DNA from: Streptomyces hawaiiensis
GTDB lineage: Bacteria > Actinomycetota > Actinomycetes > Streptomycetales > Streptomycetaceae
Reading direction: 5' to 3'
Assembly: GCF_004803895.1 (NCBI RefSeq)
Contig: NZ_CP021978.1
Span: 3,348,001 to 3,412,000 of the forward strand
DNA length: 64,000 bases
Shown here: piece after piece, positions 1-9,027 of the stretch
Layout: every line of letters starts with the position of its first letter
Position numbering within the stretch: position 1 is the first letter of the stretch
Notes under the pieces: model-generated
Databases searched by the model: none
The model's input: only the letters and a program-made list of their open reading frames with translations
Told to the model about the DNA's origin: nothing
Made by a program: the position numbers and the translations under genes

Positions 1-1
1 C

Positions 2-2881
2 TTGAGCAGTGTGCAGGACTGTTTCGTCAGGACGCTGCTCGATCTGGTGCCGTCCGGTGCCGCGGGCGGCCGTGACTGGGCCCGGGCCGAGCCGTACACC
101 CGCGGCCACCTGGCCACGCATGCCGCCGCGGCCGGCTCGATCGACGGGCTGATCGAGGATCCGTCCTTCGTGCTGGCGGCGTCGGCGGCGGGGCTGGTGC
201 CGGCGGTGCAGCACGCGAAGCGGAATCCGCTGCTGGCGATGGTGGTGGAGCGGTGCGCGGATCTGCTGGCCGGCAGGCACGGACCGCATCCCGACCCGGC
301 AGCCGAACTGGCCTTCGTGGCACGGACGCACGGGGCGATGGACTTCGCGCGCCGGGCGGTCGGGTTGTCGGTGGGTGTGGAGCGCATGTGGACGGAACCG
401 CGTCGGGTGACGCCGCACAGGATCGTGGGGCGGCACGGGAAGGGCACGTACTCCACGACGTCGGTCTGGTACGGGTGGACCATCCGGGATCTGGTGACCG
501 AGCAGGGCCGTCATCTGGTGGTGGCGGCCTCGTTCCAGTCGAAAGAGGTCTATGTGTGGCCGCTCGACGATCCGTCGCAGGCGATGGTGCTGCCGCACTC
601 GCGTCCCGTGCACGGCCTGAAGGTGTTGTCCCACAACGGCCGTTCGCTGGCGGTCACCTTCGACGACACTTCGGAGCTGCGCGTCTGGGATCTGTCGGAC
701 CTTTCCCTGGTGAGCCGGCTCGTGCTGCCGGGCTGCACCGAGTTCGGCGACCTGGGCGTCCTCGCCGACGGTACAGCGGTCGTCGTCGCGCAGGGGGCGG
801 GAAAGGTGGTCGTCCTCGATCCGCTCCGCAGGGAGTCGCTGCTGGAGGTCCCCTGCACGAGGTCGGAGGGTCCGGAATGGCAGGACACGCCGAGCGCTCT
901 CCTCGCGCGTTGCGGCGGGCCCGACGGCTGGCTGGTGGTGTGCGACCCTGCCGGCGGCACCGCCTCCCTGCACGCGCTGGAGAAGCAGGTCGGTGGCGGC
1001 GTCCTCGTCGAAGGGCTGGACTCGCCCCGGCTGAAGGCCGGCGCACAGGAGCCGGACGGCACCACTGTCGTCGCCTTCTTGGAGCAGGGCGGCGACCACG
1101 GACAAGAGTCGGTTCGTCTCACGGTGCTCAACGTCGCGACCCGGGAGACGACGTCGGTAAGGCGTGACGACGGCTGGGGGCCCACGGGAGGGTTCGCGGT
1201 CGACCCCGACCTCGGTGCCTTCTACGTGGCGGCTGATCACGGCATACAGGTGACGCTGACGACGGGAACCGAGCCGAGCGAGGTCCGTACGACCGCCGAC
1301 ACCGCCAGTTACACGGTCGCCCCGCTCGCCCGGGACGGGCGGACACACGCCCTGGCAGCCGGACTCAGCAGTGGCGTTCAGGTTGTGGACTGTGCGACCG
1401 GCCGGCGCGTGGGCGTGCCGTTGCAGGGCCACGAGAGTGCCGTGTGTGCCATCCATCTGCTCACCACCTCGACCTCCGACAGTCTCGACATCCTGACGGT
1501 CGGAAACGACGGCACCGCCCGTCTGTGGCACTGGAACCGGGCGGTCTTCCCTACCACCGAGGAGCCCGTGCACACGTCCGACACGGGCGAGTTCGGCATG
1601 GCCCACACCCAGTTGCTGCTCATGTGGCCGGGAAGTGCCACACAGGTGATCGCCAGCTCCTGGCACGGCATCCGCACCCTCGACTCGCGCCTGCTCGACA
1701 TGTCCGACGGCGACGCGTCCGCCGGAGCCACGCAGGTGGCCGAGATGCCGCCGTGGGCCGACCAGCACTGCCTCGAAGACCCTCGCGCTGCAGCGCTGCA
1801 CGTCCTGCTGCACAGCGGAGGGCACGTCGTCGCCGACGGCGAGAGGGCGACCGTGACCATCTCCGTCGCGTCGCTCCGCGGCGACGGGGAGCTCGAGAAG
1901 TACGGCTACCCGGCACTGTGTGAGCTCCCGGCACGGACGGTGGCCCATCTGCTGCCCGCGCCGAACGGCAGTCCCCGACCGTGCGTCATCGCCTACGACC
2001 CGGCGAGCGGCTCCGCCCGCCTGGTGACCGACACTACCGAGCCCGGCCTCACCGTGGACGTCCCCTGGCACCTGGAACCGGACGACACCGTCGTGACGGC
2101 CGGTTACGTCTCCACGGGAGGAAAGCCCGTCCTCATGGCCGTCCTGAGGAAGGCGGGACACGGCGACACGAGGGCCGACGGCTCCTACGTGTCACGCGAT
2201 ACCCCCCTCGGCCCGGCGAGCGACACCAGCCGGGCGTATGTACTCGACCCGGTGGCGGGGCGACTGCTGAGGCGCGAGCCCCTTGTGCTGCCTCCGGAGG
2301 TCACCACACTCGTACCCCACCACGGTCCGCGAGGCACCACCTTCGTCGCCCTCACCGCCCGCACCGGCCTGGCAGGCGTACTCGACGTCGACACAGGCGA
2401 GCAGTACACCATCCATGCCGAACAGCCGGACGAGCGTCGCGCGTACAGCACCCGCTTCCGCGACCTGTCCGGCGGCCACGGCTACTTCGTCCGCTGGACC
2501 GACACCCCCGAAGGCGACCCGCTTCTCCTCTACATGGACCCCGCCGGAGAGGACGACAACGTCCTGGCCCCCGTCACCGTCTGGAACGCCACCACCCCGC
2601 ACACCACCCATCTCCTCCCCGTCCAGGCGTCCCGCATCCTCTGGACGGGCCGGGCGCCGAACGGCGAGACCCTCGTGGCCGTGAGTGACCGGCACGGAGT
2701 GACGCTGTGCCACCTGCCCAGCTGCGAACCGGTCTGGAGCGCCCCGATCCCCGCCCTGGTCACCTCTCTCGTCGTGCTGCCCGGATTCGACATCGCCGTC
2801 AGCACCCAGCAGGGCGTCGTACTGCTGCGCCCCCGCCTCTCACCCGCCTGGCAGCGGCTGACCCGCGCTGTCCAGGGCTAG
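2..2881 (+). CDS. WD40-type beta-propeller protein, probably 5'-truncated by the window edge
   Basis: The reading frame is open from the first bases and the first possible start is a TTG at position 2, so the true start may lie upstream. The 959 residues seen are rich in beta-propeller blades: a VWPLDD element near residue 180, ELRVWDLSDL near 225, and a clear WD40 unit GHESAVCAIH...DGTARLWHW around residues 475-510. No enzymatic domain, transmembrane segment or signal peptide is visible. In actinomycetes such propellers often form the C-terminal sensor half of large STAND ATPase, TIR or peptidase proteins; whether an effector domain precedes it cannot be seen here. Its last 42 bases overlap the convergent ligase gene. 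The propeller assignment is firm, the role unknown. Confidence 0.75.
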   Translation: MSSVQDCFVRTLLDLVPSGAAGGRDWARAEPYTRGHLATHAAAAGSIDGLIEDPSFVLAASAAGLVPAVQHAKRNPLLAMVVERCADLLAGRHGPHPDPAAELAFVARTHGAMDFARRAVGLSVGVERMWTEPRRVTPHRIVGRHGKGTYSTTSVWYGWTIRDLVTEQGRHLVVAASFQSKEVYVWPLDDPSQAMVLPHSRPVHGLKVLSHNGRSLAVTFDDTSELRVWDLSDLSLVSRLVLPGCTEFGDLGVLADGTAVVVAQGAGKVVVLDPLRRESLLEVPCTRSEGPEWQDTPSALLARCGGPDGWLVVCDPAGGTASLHALEKQVGGGVLVEGLDSPRLKAGAQEPDGTTVVAFLEQGGDHGQESVRLTVLNVATRETTSVRRDDGWGPTGGFAVDPDLGAFYVAADHGIQVTLTTGTEPSEVRTTADTASYTVAPLARDGRTHALAAGLSSGVQVVDCATGRRVGVPLQGHESAVCAIHLLTTSTSDSLDILTVGNDGTARLWHWNRAVFPTTEEPVHTSDTGEFGMAHTQLLLMWPGSATQVIASSWHGIRTLDSRLLDMSDGDASAGATQVAEMPPWADQHCLEDPRAAALHVLLHSGGHVVADGERATVTISVASLRGDGELEKYGYPALCELPARTVAHLLPAPNGSPRPCVIAYDPASGSARLVTDTTEPGLTVDVPWHLEPDDTVVTAGYVSTGGKPVLMAVLRKAGHGDTRADGSYVSRDTPLGPASDTSRAYVLDPVAGRLLRREPLVLPPEVTTLVPHHGPRGTTFVALTARTGLAGVLDVDTGEQYTIHAEQPDERRAYSTRFRDLSGGHGYFVRWTDTPEGDPLLLYMDPAGEDDNVLAPVTVWNATTPHTTHLLPVQASRILWTGRAPNGETLVAVSDRHGVTLCHLPSCEPVWSAPIPALVTSLVVLPGFDIAVSTQQGVVLLRPRLSPAWQRLTRAVQG

Positions 2882-4447
2882 CCGCCGGTACCCCGCCTCC
2901 CCTGGCGGCCGCCACCACACCGGATCGGCACACCGGAAGCCCTCCCTGCGCAAAGCCGCCCGGTGGATCTTGTTGGTGGCCGTGACCGGCATGCTGTCCG
3001 CCACCCGGACGAACCGGGGGGCCATCTTCGTCCCCAGGTCGGGCTGGGCCAGCAGGAACTTCGGGAAATCCTCCGGATCGAACGTGCCGGCGATCGTCGC
3101 CATCACCTGGTCCCCGGTCACCGGGTCCGGCACCGCGTACACGCAGACCGCCTCCGCCCCCTCGTAGCGGGCCAGGATGTTCTCGATCATCGCGGCCGCA
3201 AGGTTCTCGCCGTCGACGCGGAGGCGGTCGTCGGTGCGGCCGGCGAAGTAGAGGTAGCCGCTGGTGTCGCGGTAGAAGAGGTCGCCCGTCCAGTACCAGC
3301 CGTCCTTGCGGCGTTCCGCCTCGGCCGCCGGGTTGCGCCAGTAGCCCTCGAAGGGGCTGGGGCCCCGGTTGACCAGTTCGCCGATCGCCTCGTCCCCGTT
3401 GAGCAGTCGCCCCGCCCCGTCGAAGACCGCCGCCGGGCACTCCTCGCGGGTCTCCCGGTCGAGGACGACGAGCCCGGGTGCCGCCCGGCCGACGGCGCCG
3501 GGCGGGGTACCCGGTGACCACGGGATCGCCGCCCCGCCTTCCGACGAGCCGTAGCCCTCCACCAGCCGCACCCCGAACCGCCGCTCGAAGGCCGCCGCGT
3601 CCACCGCGCCCGCCTCCGTGCCGAAGCCGAGGCGGAGGGAGTTGTCGCGGTCGTCCGGCCGCGGCCCGGTCGCGAGGACGTACTGGATCGCCCGGCCCAC
3701 GTACGTGAAGTACGTCGCCCCGTACCGGCGTACGTCCGGCAGGAACCCGGACGCAGAGAAGCGGCGGCGCAGCGCCACCGTCGCACCGGTGACCAGCGCG
3801 GGTGCCCAGTCGGCGATCACCGCGTTGCCGTGGAACATCGGCATGCAGACGTAGTGGACGTCGTCCGGGGACAGGGAGAACTGGTCCCCCAGTGAGCGGC
3901 CGGCGGCGGCCAGGCGGCCCTGGGAGCAGAGCGCGGCCTTCGGGGCTCCCGTCGAACCGGAGGTGAAGTAGAGCAGGAAGCGGTCGCGTGGGGTGGCGCG
4001 GGAGGAGTCCGGGCGGGCGTCCGCGTACGGGGTGAGGAGCTCGGTGTAGTCCGCAGTGTCCGTCACCAGCAGCCGTACCCCCGGCAGGTCCAGGCCCTTG
4101 AGCAGCGGCAGCCGGGTCCGCTCGGTGATCAGGACGCGGCACTCGGTGTGGAGGATGTCCCGGGCCAGTTCGGTACCGCGGCGGGTGGGGTTGATGCCCG
4201 CGACCGCCGCCCCGGCCAGGGCCGCGGCGCCCAGCCACAGCGGGAACTCGGGGGTGTTGTCGAGCAGCACGCCGAGGTGGGGTTCGGCCGTCGGCGGGAG
4301 GAGGTCCGTGAGCAGTGCGGCCCGGGCCGCGGCGCCCGCCGCCACCTCGTGGTGGGTCAGGGTCCGGTCCTCGCACCGCAGGCCGGGGCGGTCGTCGCCC
4401 CACCGGGCGGCTATCAGTTCCGCGACCGTGTTCGCCCTGGAATCCAT
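2840..4447 (-). CDS. Acyl-CoA/AMP-dependent synthetase (FadD-like)
   Basis: ANL-superfamily adenylating enzyme of 535 residues, which activates a carboxylic acid as acyl-AMP and transfers it to CoA. The AMP-binding P-loop YFTSGSTGAPKA lies near residue 135, the YGSSEGG motif near 305 and the WTGDLFYRDTSGYLYFAGRTDD hinge region near 385-405, followed by the small C-terminal domain. The ATG at 4447 (MDSRANTV) is chosen because the family homology begins there; an upstream start adds 34 arginine/proline-rich residues without homology. The substrate cannot be read from the sequence; the closest resemblance I recall is to actinobacterial FadD17-type long-chain ligases. It stands alone, convergent with the propeller gene, and the two stops overlap. 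Confidence 0.85.
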   Translation of the reverse strand: MDSRANTVAELIAARWGDDRPGLRCEDRTLTHHEVAAGAAARAALLTDLLPPTAEPHLGVLLDNTPEFPLWLGAAALAGAAVAGINPTRRGTELARDILHTECRVLITERTRLPLLKGLDLPGVRLLVTDTADYTELLTPYADARPDSSRATPRDRFLLYFTSGSTGAPKAALCSQGRLAAAGRSLGDQFSLSPDDVHYVCMPMFHGNAVIADWAPALVTGATVALRRRFSASGFLPDVRRYGATYFTYVGRAIQYVLATGPRPDDRDNSLRLGFGTEAGAVDAAAFERRFGVRLVEGYGSSEGGAAIPWSPGTPPGAVGRAAPGLVVLDRETREECPAAVFDGAGRLLNGDEAIGELVNRGPSPFEGYWRNPAAEAERRKDGWYWTGDLFYRDTSGYLYFAGRTDDRLRVDGENLAAAMIENILARYEGAEAVCVYAVPDPVTGDQVMATIAGTFDPEDFPKFLLAQPDLGTKMAPRFVRVADSMPVTATNKIHRAALRREGFRCADPVWWRPPGEAGYRRLALDSAGQPLPGG

Positions 4448-4575
4448 GGGCCCGCACGGTAGTTGACGTACCGTCAGATGTGGAGGGTCACGGCGCCCCG
4501 GACGGTCCCGAGCGGCCGGCGTGGAAGGAACTGCCCACACCGGCCGCACCGGTGACCCGGGAGAACCTCAGAGGT

Positions 4576-5181
4576 TCAGAAGGTCACGTCCGAGCAGGCG
4601 TAGAACGCGTTGGCCGTGTCGGCGATCGTCCACACCGCCACGATGACGTGACGGCCGCTCAGCCCGGACGGCAGTCTGCCGCTGTGGGAGAGCGTGGAGG
4701 GCGGTCGCTGCCCGTTGTACGGCACCGTGAAGAACGGGGTGAGGTTGAGGTCGGACCGGGCCAGGTTGTGGTTCTGGTTCCAGCCCGGCTTGGTGAGGTA
4801 GTACTTGAAGTCGGTCGTGGCGTGCATGGCGGTGAACTGCCAACGGAACGTGTAGTTCTGGCCGCCCGTCACCTTGGTCGCCGGCCAGGCGCCGCCGGAC
4901 GGTGTCCGCGGTGCGCTGAGCGGGCTGAAGTGGCCGAGGCCGGCGTTGCATATCTGCCCGTCGGCGGGGCCGGAGGCCGGGAAGCCCTTCGGGCCCTCGA
5001 CGCTCTGCGGCTCCCACTGGATCGAGCCGCAGTTGGTCACGGTGCCGTTCTGGCAGAGCTTCTGCCGGCTGATGGGGAGGTCGGTGTAGCCGTGGCCGCT
5101 GGCGCCGCCGGAGGAGAGCACGAGGGCTCCGGTCGTGGCCAGTCCCACCGCGGCTGCGGACAACTTGGTCCTTGTGCGCAT
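4576..5181 (-). CDS. lpmP: AA10 lytic polysaccharide monooxygenase, secreted
   Basis: Copper-dependent LPMO of 201 residues that oxidatively cleaves crystalline chitin or cellulose-like glycan. A signal peptide (residues 1-29) ends just before His30 in SG-HGYTD, which after cleavage becomes the N-terminal half of the copper histidine brace; His120 in FTAMHATTDF is the second ligand. Four cysteines (C43, C51, C78 and the late YACSDV Cys) fit the family. There is no extra carbohydrate-binding module. It lies about 4 kb from cslA-glxA; S. coelicolor has an LPMO (LpmP) in the equivalent place that acts with that glucan system, so I use that symbol with caution. A DasR-type box lies about 50 bases upstream, suggesting GlcNAc-responsive control. 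Confidence 0.9.
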   Translation of the reverse strand: MRTRTKLSAAAVGLATTGALVLSSGGASGHGYTDLPISRQKLCQNGTVTNCGSIQWEPQSVEGPKGFPASGPADGQICNAGLGHFSPLSAPRTPSGGAWPATKVTGGQNYTFRWQFTAMHATTDFKYYLTKPGWNQNHNLARSDLNLTPFFTVPYNGQRPPSTLSHSGRLPSGLSGRHVIVAVWTIADTANAFYACSDVTF

Positions 5182-5228
5182 GCTGCCGCTCCTGGAGAAC
5201 GTGGGGGAGGTTCAGTGAGCACGTGCAT

Positions 5229-5244
5229 GTAGGTCTAGACCAAG
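5229..5244 (-). promoter_or_regulatory. DasR-type dre box upstream of the LPMO gene
   Basis: On the minus strand this reads CTTGGTCTAGACCTAC. The inner ten bases GGTCTAGACC are a perfect palindrome and match the core of the DasR responsive element (ACTGGTCTAGACCACT); the outer bases match less well. It ends about 48 bases before the LPMO start codon, where a repressor or activator site would sit. Two further boxes in the window precede nagE1 and nagE2. Confidence 0.7.
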
Positions 5245-5283
5245 TTCGAGATTATGGGCGCTGGTTGAACATGTCCATACCAA

Positions 5284-6405
5284 TCACGGGGCTGTTTCTC
5301 CCCGGCCCGCGCAGAACGCCACCGTCAGGTCCTTCACCAGCGCCTTCCGCTCGTAGTCGTCGAGTTCGACCAGCCCCCGCATGGTCAGCCGGGTCACCGT
5401 GTCCTCCACCGAGTCCACGACCGAGGTGAGCACGCTCGCCCGGTGCTGGGCGTCCAGCGCGGCGATCCGGCGGCGGTGTATCGCGGCGGCGACCTCGGGG
5501 GCGTACTCCACGCGGACCGGCTGCACGGAGAACACCTCCAGGCCGACCGGGGCCGCGTCCGCCGCCACCAGCCGGGTCAGCGCCTCGGCCGCCGCCTCCC
5601 CGGCTCCCCTCGGCCCGCCCGGCATCTCCACCGGAACCCGGGCCAGAGCCGCCTCGACGCACTCGCGCAGATACGCCTCGTGGTCCTCCACGCCCAGCGT
5701 GGCCCGGGCGGTGTCCCGCACCCGCCACACCACCAGGACGACCACCCGCAGCGCGACCCCGCTCGAGTCGGCCACGGGTACGGGCTCGCTGCGCCAGTGC
5801 CGCAGCCGTACATCCACCCGGCGGCGCAGCAGCAGCGGGTTGACCCACAGCAGGCCGGAGCGCCGGACGGTCCCCCGGTAGCGGCCGAACAGGTCGAGCA
5901 CCCAGGCCCGCCCGGTACGGCCCCGGGCCAGCCCGCCGAGCCCGAACAGCCCGAGCGCCCCGGCTCCCGCGTACGCCGCCCACTGGGCGGGGCCGAGCCC
6001 GGCCCCGGCGTACGCGGGCAGCCGCAGTGCCTCCACCGCGAGCGGCGGCAGCACCCCGGCCCACCAGGAGGTGGCCGCGCACCCGGCCGCACCGCAGGCC
6101 CCGGCCAGGACCCCCGCCGCGCCGGGCAGCACCCGCGCGGGCCGCTCCCCCAGGCCGGGATCGACCTCGGGCACCGGGCGCTTCGGGGCGACCGCCGGGC
6201 GCCTCAGACGCGGCTGCTCCCCGGTGCCCTGCCTGCGGCCGACGACCGCCGGTCGCAGCGGCACCGGCGCCGGGTCGGGGTCGTCGCGGAACAGCAGATG
6301 GACGGGGATCTCGGTGGTGGCCTCGTTCTGGATGAGCCGGGCGGGCCGGGCCGGCCCGTCGGCCGGTCCGTCGGGCCCGGACGTGTGGGAAGTGGTCGTA
6401 CTCAC
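5284..6405 (-). CDS. SPFH/band-7 domain membrane protein
   Basis: A 373-residue protein of the stomatin/prohibitin/flotillin family, membrane scaffolds that oligomerise in the cytoplasmic membrane. Start GTG at 6405 is supported by GGAGG seven bases upstream. A proline-rich, probably disordered N-terminus (about 100 residues) is followed by hydrophobic stretches near residues 110-160 (VLAGACGAAGCAATSWWAGV; YAGAGALGLFGLGGLA), then the SPFH domain with alternating VxV strands and a coiled-coil-like stretch rich in Ala, Arg and Glu (HRRRIAALDAQHRASVLTSV). The gene lies between the LPMO and the NlpC-like gene in the tip-glycan neighbourhood, so a scaffolding role at the hyphal tip is possible but is inference. 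Confidence 0.8.
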   Translation of the reverse strand: MSTTTSHTSGPDGPADGPARPARLIQNEATTEIPVHLLFRDDPDPAPVPLRPAVVGRRQGTGEQPRLRRPAVAPKRPVPEVDPGLGERPARVLPGAAGVLAGACGAAGCAATSWWAGVLPPLAVEALRLPAYAGAGLGPAQWAAYAGAGALGLFGLGGLARGRTGRAWVLDLFGRYRGTVRRSGLLWVNPLLLRRRVDVRLRHWRSEPVPVADSSGVALRVVVLVVWRVRDTARATLGVEDHEAYLRECVEAALARVPVEMPGGPRGAGEAAAEALTRLVAADAAPVGLEVFSVQPVRVEYAPEVAAAIHRRRIAALDAQHRASVLTSVVDSVEDTVTRLTMRGLVELDDYERKALVKDLTVAFCAGRGETAP

Positions 6406-6522
6406 GGGTGCCTCCAGCCTCCGCGCCAGATGCGTCACAACGGTGGTCCCGGGTGAGGGCCCGCCTGAGGGGCCCTGCCGAGATGGGGGGCCCACCCGAG
6501 ATGCGGGGCGGGCCGAGGGGCC

Positions 6523-7836
6523 CTACGAGAAGAGGCGCCGCCAGGTCTCCGGCCCCGGGTAGCCGTCCGCCGCGCCGCCCCGCCAGCCCTGGGTGCGCTG
6601 AAAGGCCTCGACGGCACGCCGGTCCGCCTCGCCCCAGCGCGGCCCCGGCCCGACCCGGTAGAACCTGCCGAACCCCTTCCGTACGAGTTGCCTGCCCAGC
6701 TGGGTGACGTAGGTGTTGTTCGCGCCGGGGCGGAACACCGCCCGCCCCGGGTAGCCGGGGACGCCGTGGGAGGCGGGCGGCGGGCCGACCGCCCCGTCCT
6801 TCACGTCCTTGCCCTCGCCGGTGACCAGCAGCTCCCAGGTGCGCGGGCCGGGCAGCCCGTCGGCGTCCGCGCCCGTCCAGCCCTGCGCCCGCTGGAACGC
6901 CCGGGTCGCGCGGCGGTCGGCGTCGGTCCAGCGCGGCCCCGGGCCCGAGGCGTACGAGGCGCCGGCCCCGCGCGCGACGAGCATGCGGCCGAGCAGTGTG
7001 ACGTACTTGTTGTTCGCGCCGGGGCCGAAATACGCCGCTCCCGGGTACGGCGTGGCGGCCGGGGCGCCCGGCTTGCCGCTGTCCGGTCCGAGGGCCGGCT
7101 CCTCGGGGGTGACGCCCTTGTAGCGGTAGGGGACGTACCGGCCGGAGTCACTCCAGTAGGCGTACGGGGTGGACTGCCGGCGAGTGTGCGGGCGGGTCTG
7201 CTCGTAGGCGGTGTAGTGGGTGTGGGCGTCGTCCGTCCAGCCGCCGAAAATGGTGACGTGCGAGCCTTTCTCGGGGTCGGACGCGTTGTGGAACAGCAGA
7301 ATGTCACCCGGCTGGAGTTCCTCCTTTGAAATCTTCTCCGCGTACTGGGCGAGGCTGCCCGTCCATTCGTTTCCGGGCAGCTGCCAGGCCATCGAGACAT
7401 AACCGGAGCAATCCTGCCGGTAACCGTCGGACCAGTAGGCACTCATGCTGTACGGCACCTTCGCGGCGACCCAGGTCTTCGCCCGGTTGATGATCTCCGA
7501 GCGGGTGATGGCGGTGGGCTTGGGGGCGACGGACGGCTTCGCCGGACGGCCGCCGGGGCCGTGCAGCGGGGCCGTGGCACCTTGGGGGGTGTCAGGCTCG
7601 TCACCTGCGGAGACGCCCGGACGGTGGGGTGCGTGCGGGGCGGCCGCGGCCGGTACCGCGTGGCCCGCTCCCAGTGCGGCGGAGGCTACGGCGGCCAGGG
7701 CGAGCGCCCGGTGAGATGCCGGGTGGGCGCTGGTCCGGCCGGCCCAGGGATGCGGCAGGGCGCGGCGCCAGTGGACGCAGCCGGGGCAGTCGCAGTCGCT
7801 CGCGGGGTCGATTTCCTCGAATACCGGAGACTCCAT
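6523..7836 (-). CDS. Secreted NlpC/P60-like protein with two C-terminal repeats (peptidoglycan hydrolase-like)
   Basis: A 437-residue exported protein. The ATG at 7836 is preceded by GAGGGGAA. The N-terminus is unusual: a cysteine-rich stretch (SDCDCPGCVHWRR, residues 13-25) precedes a hydrophobic Ala-rich segment (46-66). Residues 118-235 form an amidase fold with Cys143 in QDCSGYVSMAW, a GDILLFHN motif and His193 in GSHVTIFGGW, as in NlpC/P60 or the CHAP-like amidase_6 group. Two repeats of about 75 residues follow; each contains FGPGANN/FRPGANN, a GPGPRW turn and FQRxQGW...PGPxTW, like the peptidoglycan-binding modules of actinomycete cell-wall enzymes. It lies beside LPMO and cslA, consistent with opening peptidoglycan for glucan passage (inference). 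Confidence 0.8.
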   Translation of the reverse strand: MESPVFEEIDPASDCDCPGCVHWRRALPHPWAGRTSAHPASHRALALAAVASAALGAGHAVPAAAAPHAPHRPGVSAGDEPDTPQGATAPLHGPGGRPAKPSVAPKPTAITRSEIINRAKTWVAAKVPYSMSAYWSDGYRQDCSGYVSMAWQLPGNEWTGSLAQYAEKISKEELQPGDILLFHNASDPEKGSHVTIFGGWTDDAHTHYTAYEQTRPHTRRQSTPYAYWSDSGRYVPYRYKGVTPEEPALGPDSGKPGAPAATPYPGAAYFGPGANNKYVTLLGRMLVARGAGASYASGPGPRWTDADRRATRAFQRAQGWTGADADGLPGPRTWELLVTGEGKDVKDGAVGPPPASHGVPGYPGRAVFRPGANNTYVTQLGRQLVRKGFGRFYRVGPGPRWGEADRRAVEAFQRTQGWRGGAADGYPGPETWRRLFS

Positions 7837-8036
7837 GCGATTCCCCTCACACTTCCGGCGGAAAATGCCGCGCCCGTGCACCGGAGGACGCGCGTCGTCA
7901 GTTTCGCAACTGTCTTCCGTACGCGCATGCTGACGGTCCGAATGATGTACCCGGGCGCCTTGTGGGGGGACCGTCCGGGCCCGGGCAGGTGGTCAGGAGC
8001 ACCTCGCGACGTCCTGTAGAGTTACGCCGTCAGCGC

Positions 8037-8110
8037 GCGCCGCTAGCTCAGTTGGTTAGAGCAGCTGACTCTTAATCAGCGGGTCCGGGGTTCGAGTCCC
8101 TGGCGGCGCA
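8037..8110 (+). tRNA. tRNA-Lys (anticodon CTT)
   Basis: A 74-base cloverleaf: acceptor GCGCCGC pairs with GCGGCGC, discriminator A, anticodon stem GCTGA/TCAGC around loop CTCTTAA giving CTT, canonical TTCGAGT T-loop with CGGGG/CCCTG stem. CCA is not encoded (ACCG follows). A hairpin terminator begins nine bases downstream. Confidence 0.97.
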
Positions 8111-8118
8111 CCGACCGG

Positions 8119-8146
8119 AAGGCCTCTCGCGGAAGCGAGGGGCCTT
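8119..8146 (+). terminator. Rho-independent terminator of tRNA-Lys
   Basis: AAGGCCTCTCGC and GCGAGGGGCCTT form a 12-base stem (one G-T pair) with a GGAA tetraloop, immediately after the tRNA. The following TCTTGC is a weak U tract, as usual in streptomycetes. Confidence 0.8.
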
Positions 8147-8255
8147 CTTGCATGCCCGGGCCGGGCACGGGAGGGCCCAGGACGGCCCCCTCTGTCTGTC
8201 TGGCTCCCTGGCCGGAACCCGGCCCCCCGCACGATTGGCCGGATACCCTCTCGCC

Positions 8256-8702
8256 ATGGCAGCGCGAGACCTACAAGAGCGGATCAAGAAGCTCATCATC
8301 GACCGCCGGCTGGCCTCCGGGGCCCCGCTGCCGACCGAGCCCGAGCTGATGGAGTACCTCGGCGCGAGCCGGAACTCGGTGCGGGAGGCACTGAAGGCCC
8401 TCCAGGCGATGGGCATCGTGGAGATCCGGCACGGCTTCGGCACCTACGTCGGCCCGATGTCCCTGGCCTCGATGATCGAGGGCCTCGCCTTCCGCACGGT
8501 CGCCGGGCACTACCGGGGCGAGGACTCCCTGCTCCAGCTGCTGGAGCTGAGGGAGGCGGTGGAGACGGGCCTCGTATCCCGGCTCGCCGGCCGGATGCCG
8601 GAAGCGGACCTGGTTGAACGAGAGCACTTCGGCAACATCCGCGCTCGCCTGTCCACAACGGCTCCACAGGGTCCCCACACCCGTCACAATGAACGCGTTT
8701 GA
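8256..8702 (+). pseudogene. FadR/GntR-family regulator with most of the FCD domain deleted
   Basis: The 148-residue frame starts at ATG 8256 with an intact winged-helix of the FadR subgroup (residues 1-66: PLPTEPELMEYLGASRNSVREAL, then a wing ending GFGTYVG). The FCD effector domain begins normally (LLQLLELREAVETGLVSRLAGRM, to about residue 118) and then jumps to EREHFGNIRARL, which looks like the last helix of the same domain. FadR-type proteins are usually 220-250 residues, so about 90 residues are missing in frame. The tail after that helix is unlike any family member. DNA binding could survive, but ligand sensing and dimerisation should be lost. It could also be a short functional variant. 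Confidence 0.65.
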
Positions 8703-9027
8703 CCGGTAACCACCGTGTTTCGCATCTTGCGATCATGATGAGCGCCGTAGAACCCTGGTTTTCTGGTTTTACAAGATGCTGCGGGTTCGCGGCAGTTGGG
8801 GGGCTTTGGAGCCGGTTGCGGGCTGAGCGGGGGTAGGGGCCCCGTTCATGAACCGATGCCGAGGGGGGCATCATGCAACCGGAAGGTCGCGTTGCCGTGT
8901 CTATAGGGTGTGGATGACGTGGTGACCGCGATCCACCACTGGTACGTCTGTGAAGGTCGAGGGGGACCTGCAACAGACGGTAGGAAGCTACGAAACACGC
9001 GGTTGTCCGCGTGTGGGGGGATGACTC
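8703..9027 (+). promoter_or_regulatory. Long structured leader upstream of cslA
   Basis: This 325-base stretch has no gene. It has lower GC in its first half (GGTTTTCTGGTTTTACAAG near 8756) and a possible extended -10 at TCTATAGGGT near 8900. Three hairpins follow in a row: AGGTC/GACCT (8954-8958 with 8965-8969), GTAG/CTAC (8980-8983 with 8988-8991) and ACACGCGG/CCGCGTGT (8995-9002 with 9007-9014). The last ends directly at the GGGGGG ribosome-binding site (9015-9020). The arrangement suggests RNA-level control of cslA-glxA, but I recognise no known riboswitch class. Confidence 0.45.

Noticed and set aside
5284..6495. Longer SPFH protein starting at 6495
   Set aside because: The extra 30 residues have no homology or ribosome site, whereas GTG 6405 has GGAGG at the proper distance.
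8703..9027. A c-di-GMP (GEMM) or cobalamin riboswitch before cslA
   Set aside because: The hairpins do not contain the conserved GEMM or B12-box sequences, so only an unclassified structured leader is reported.
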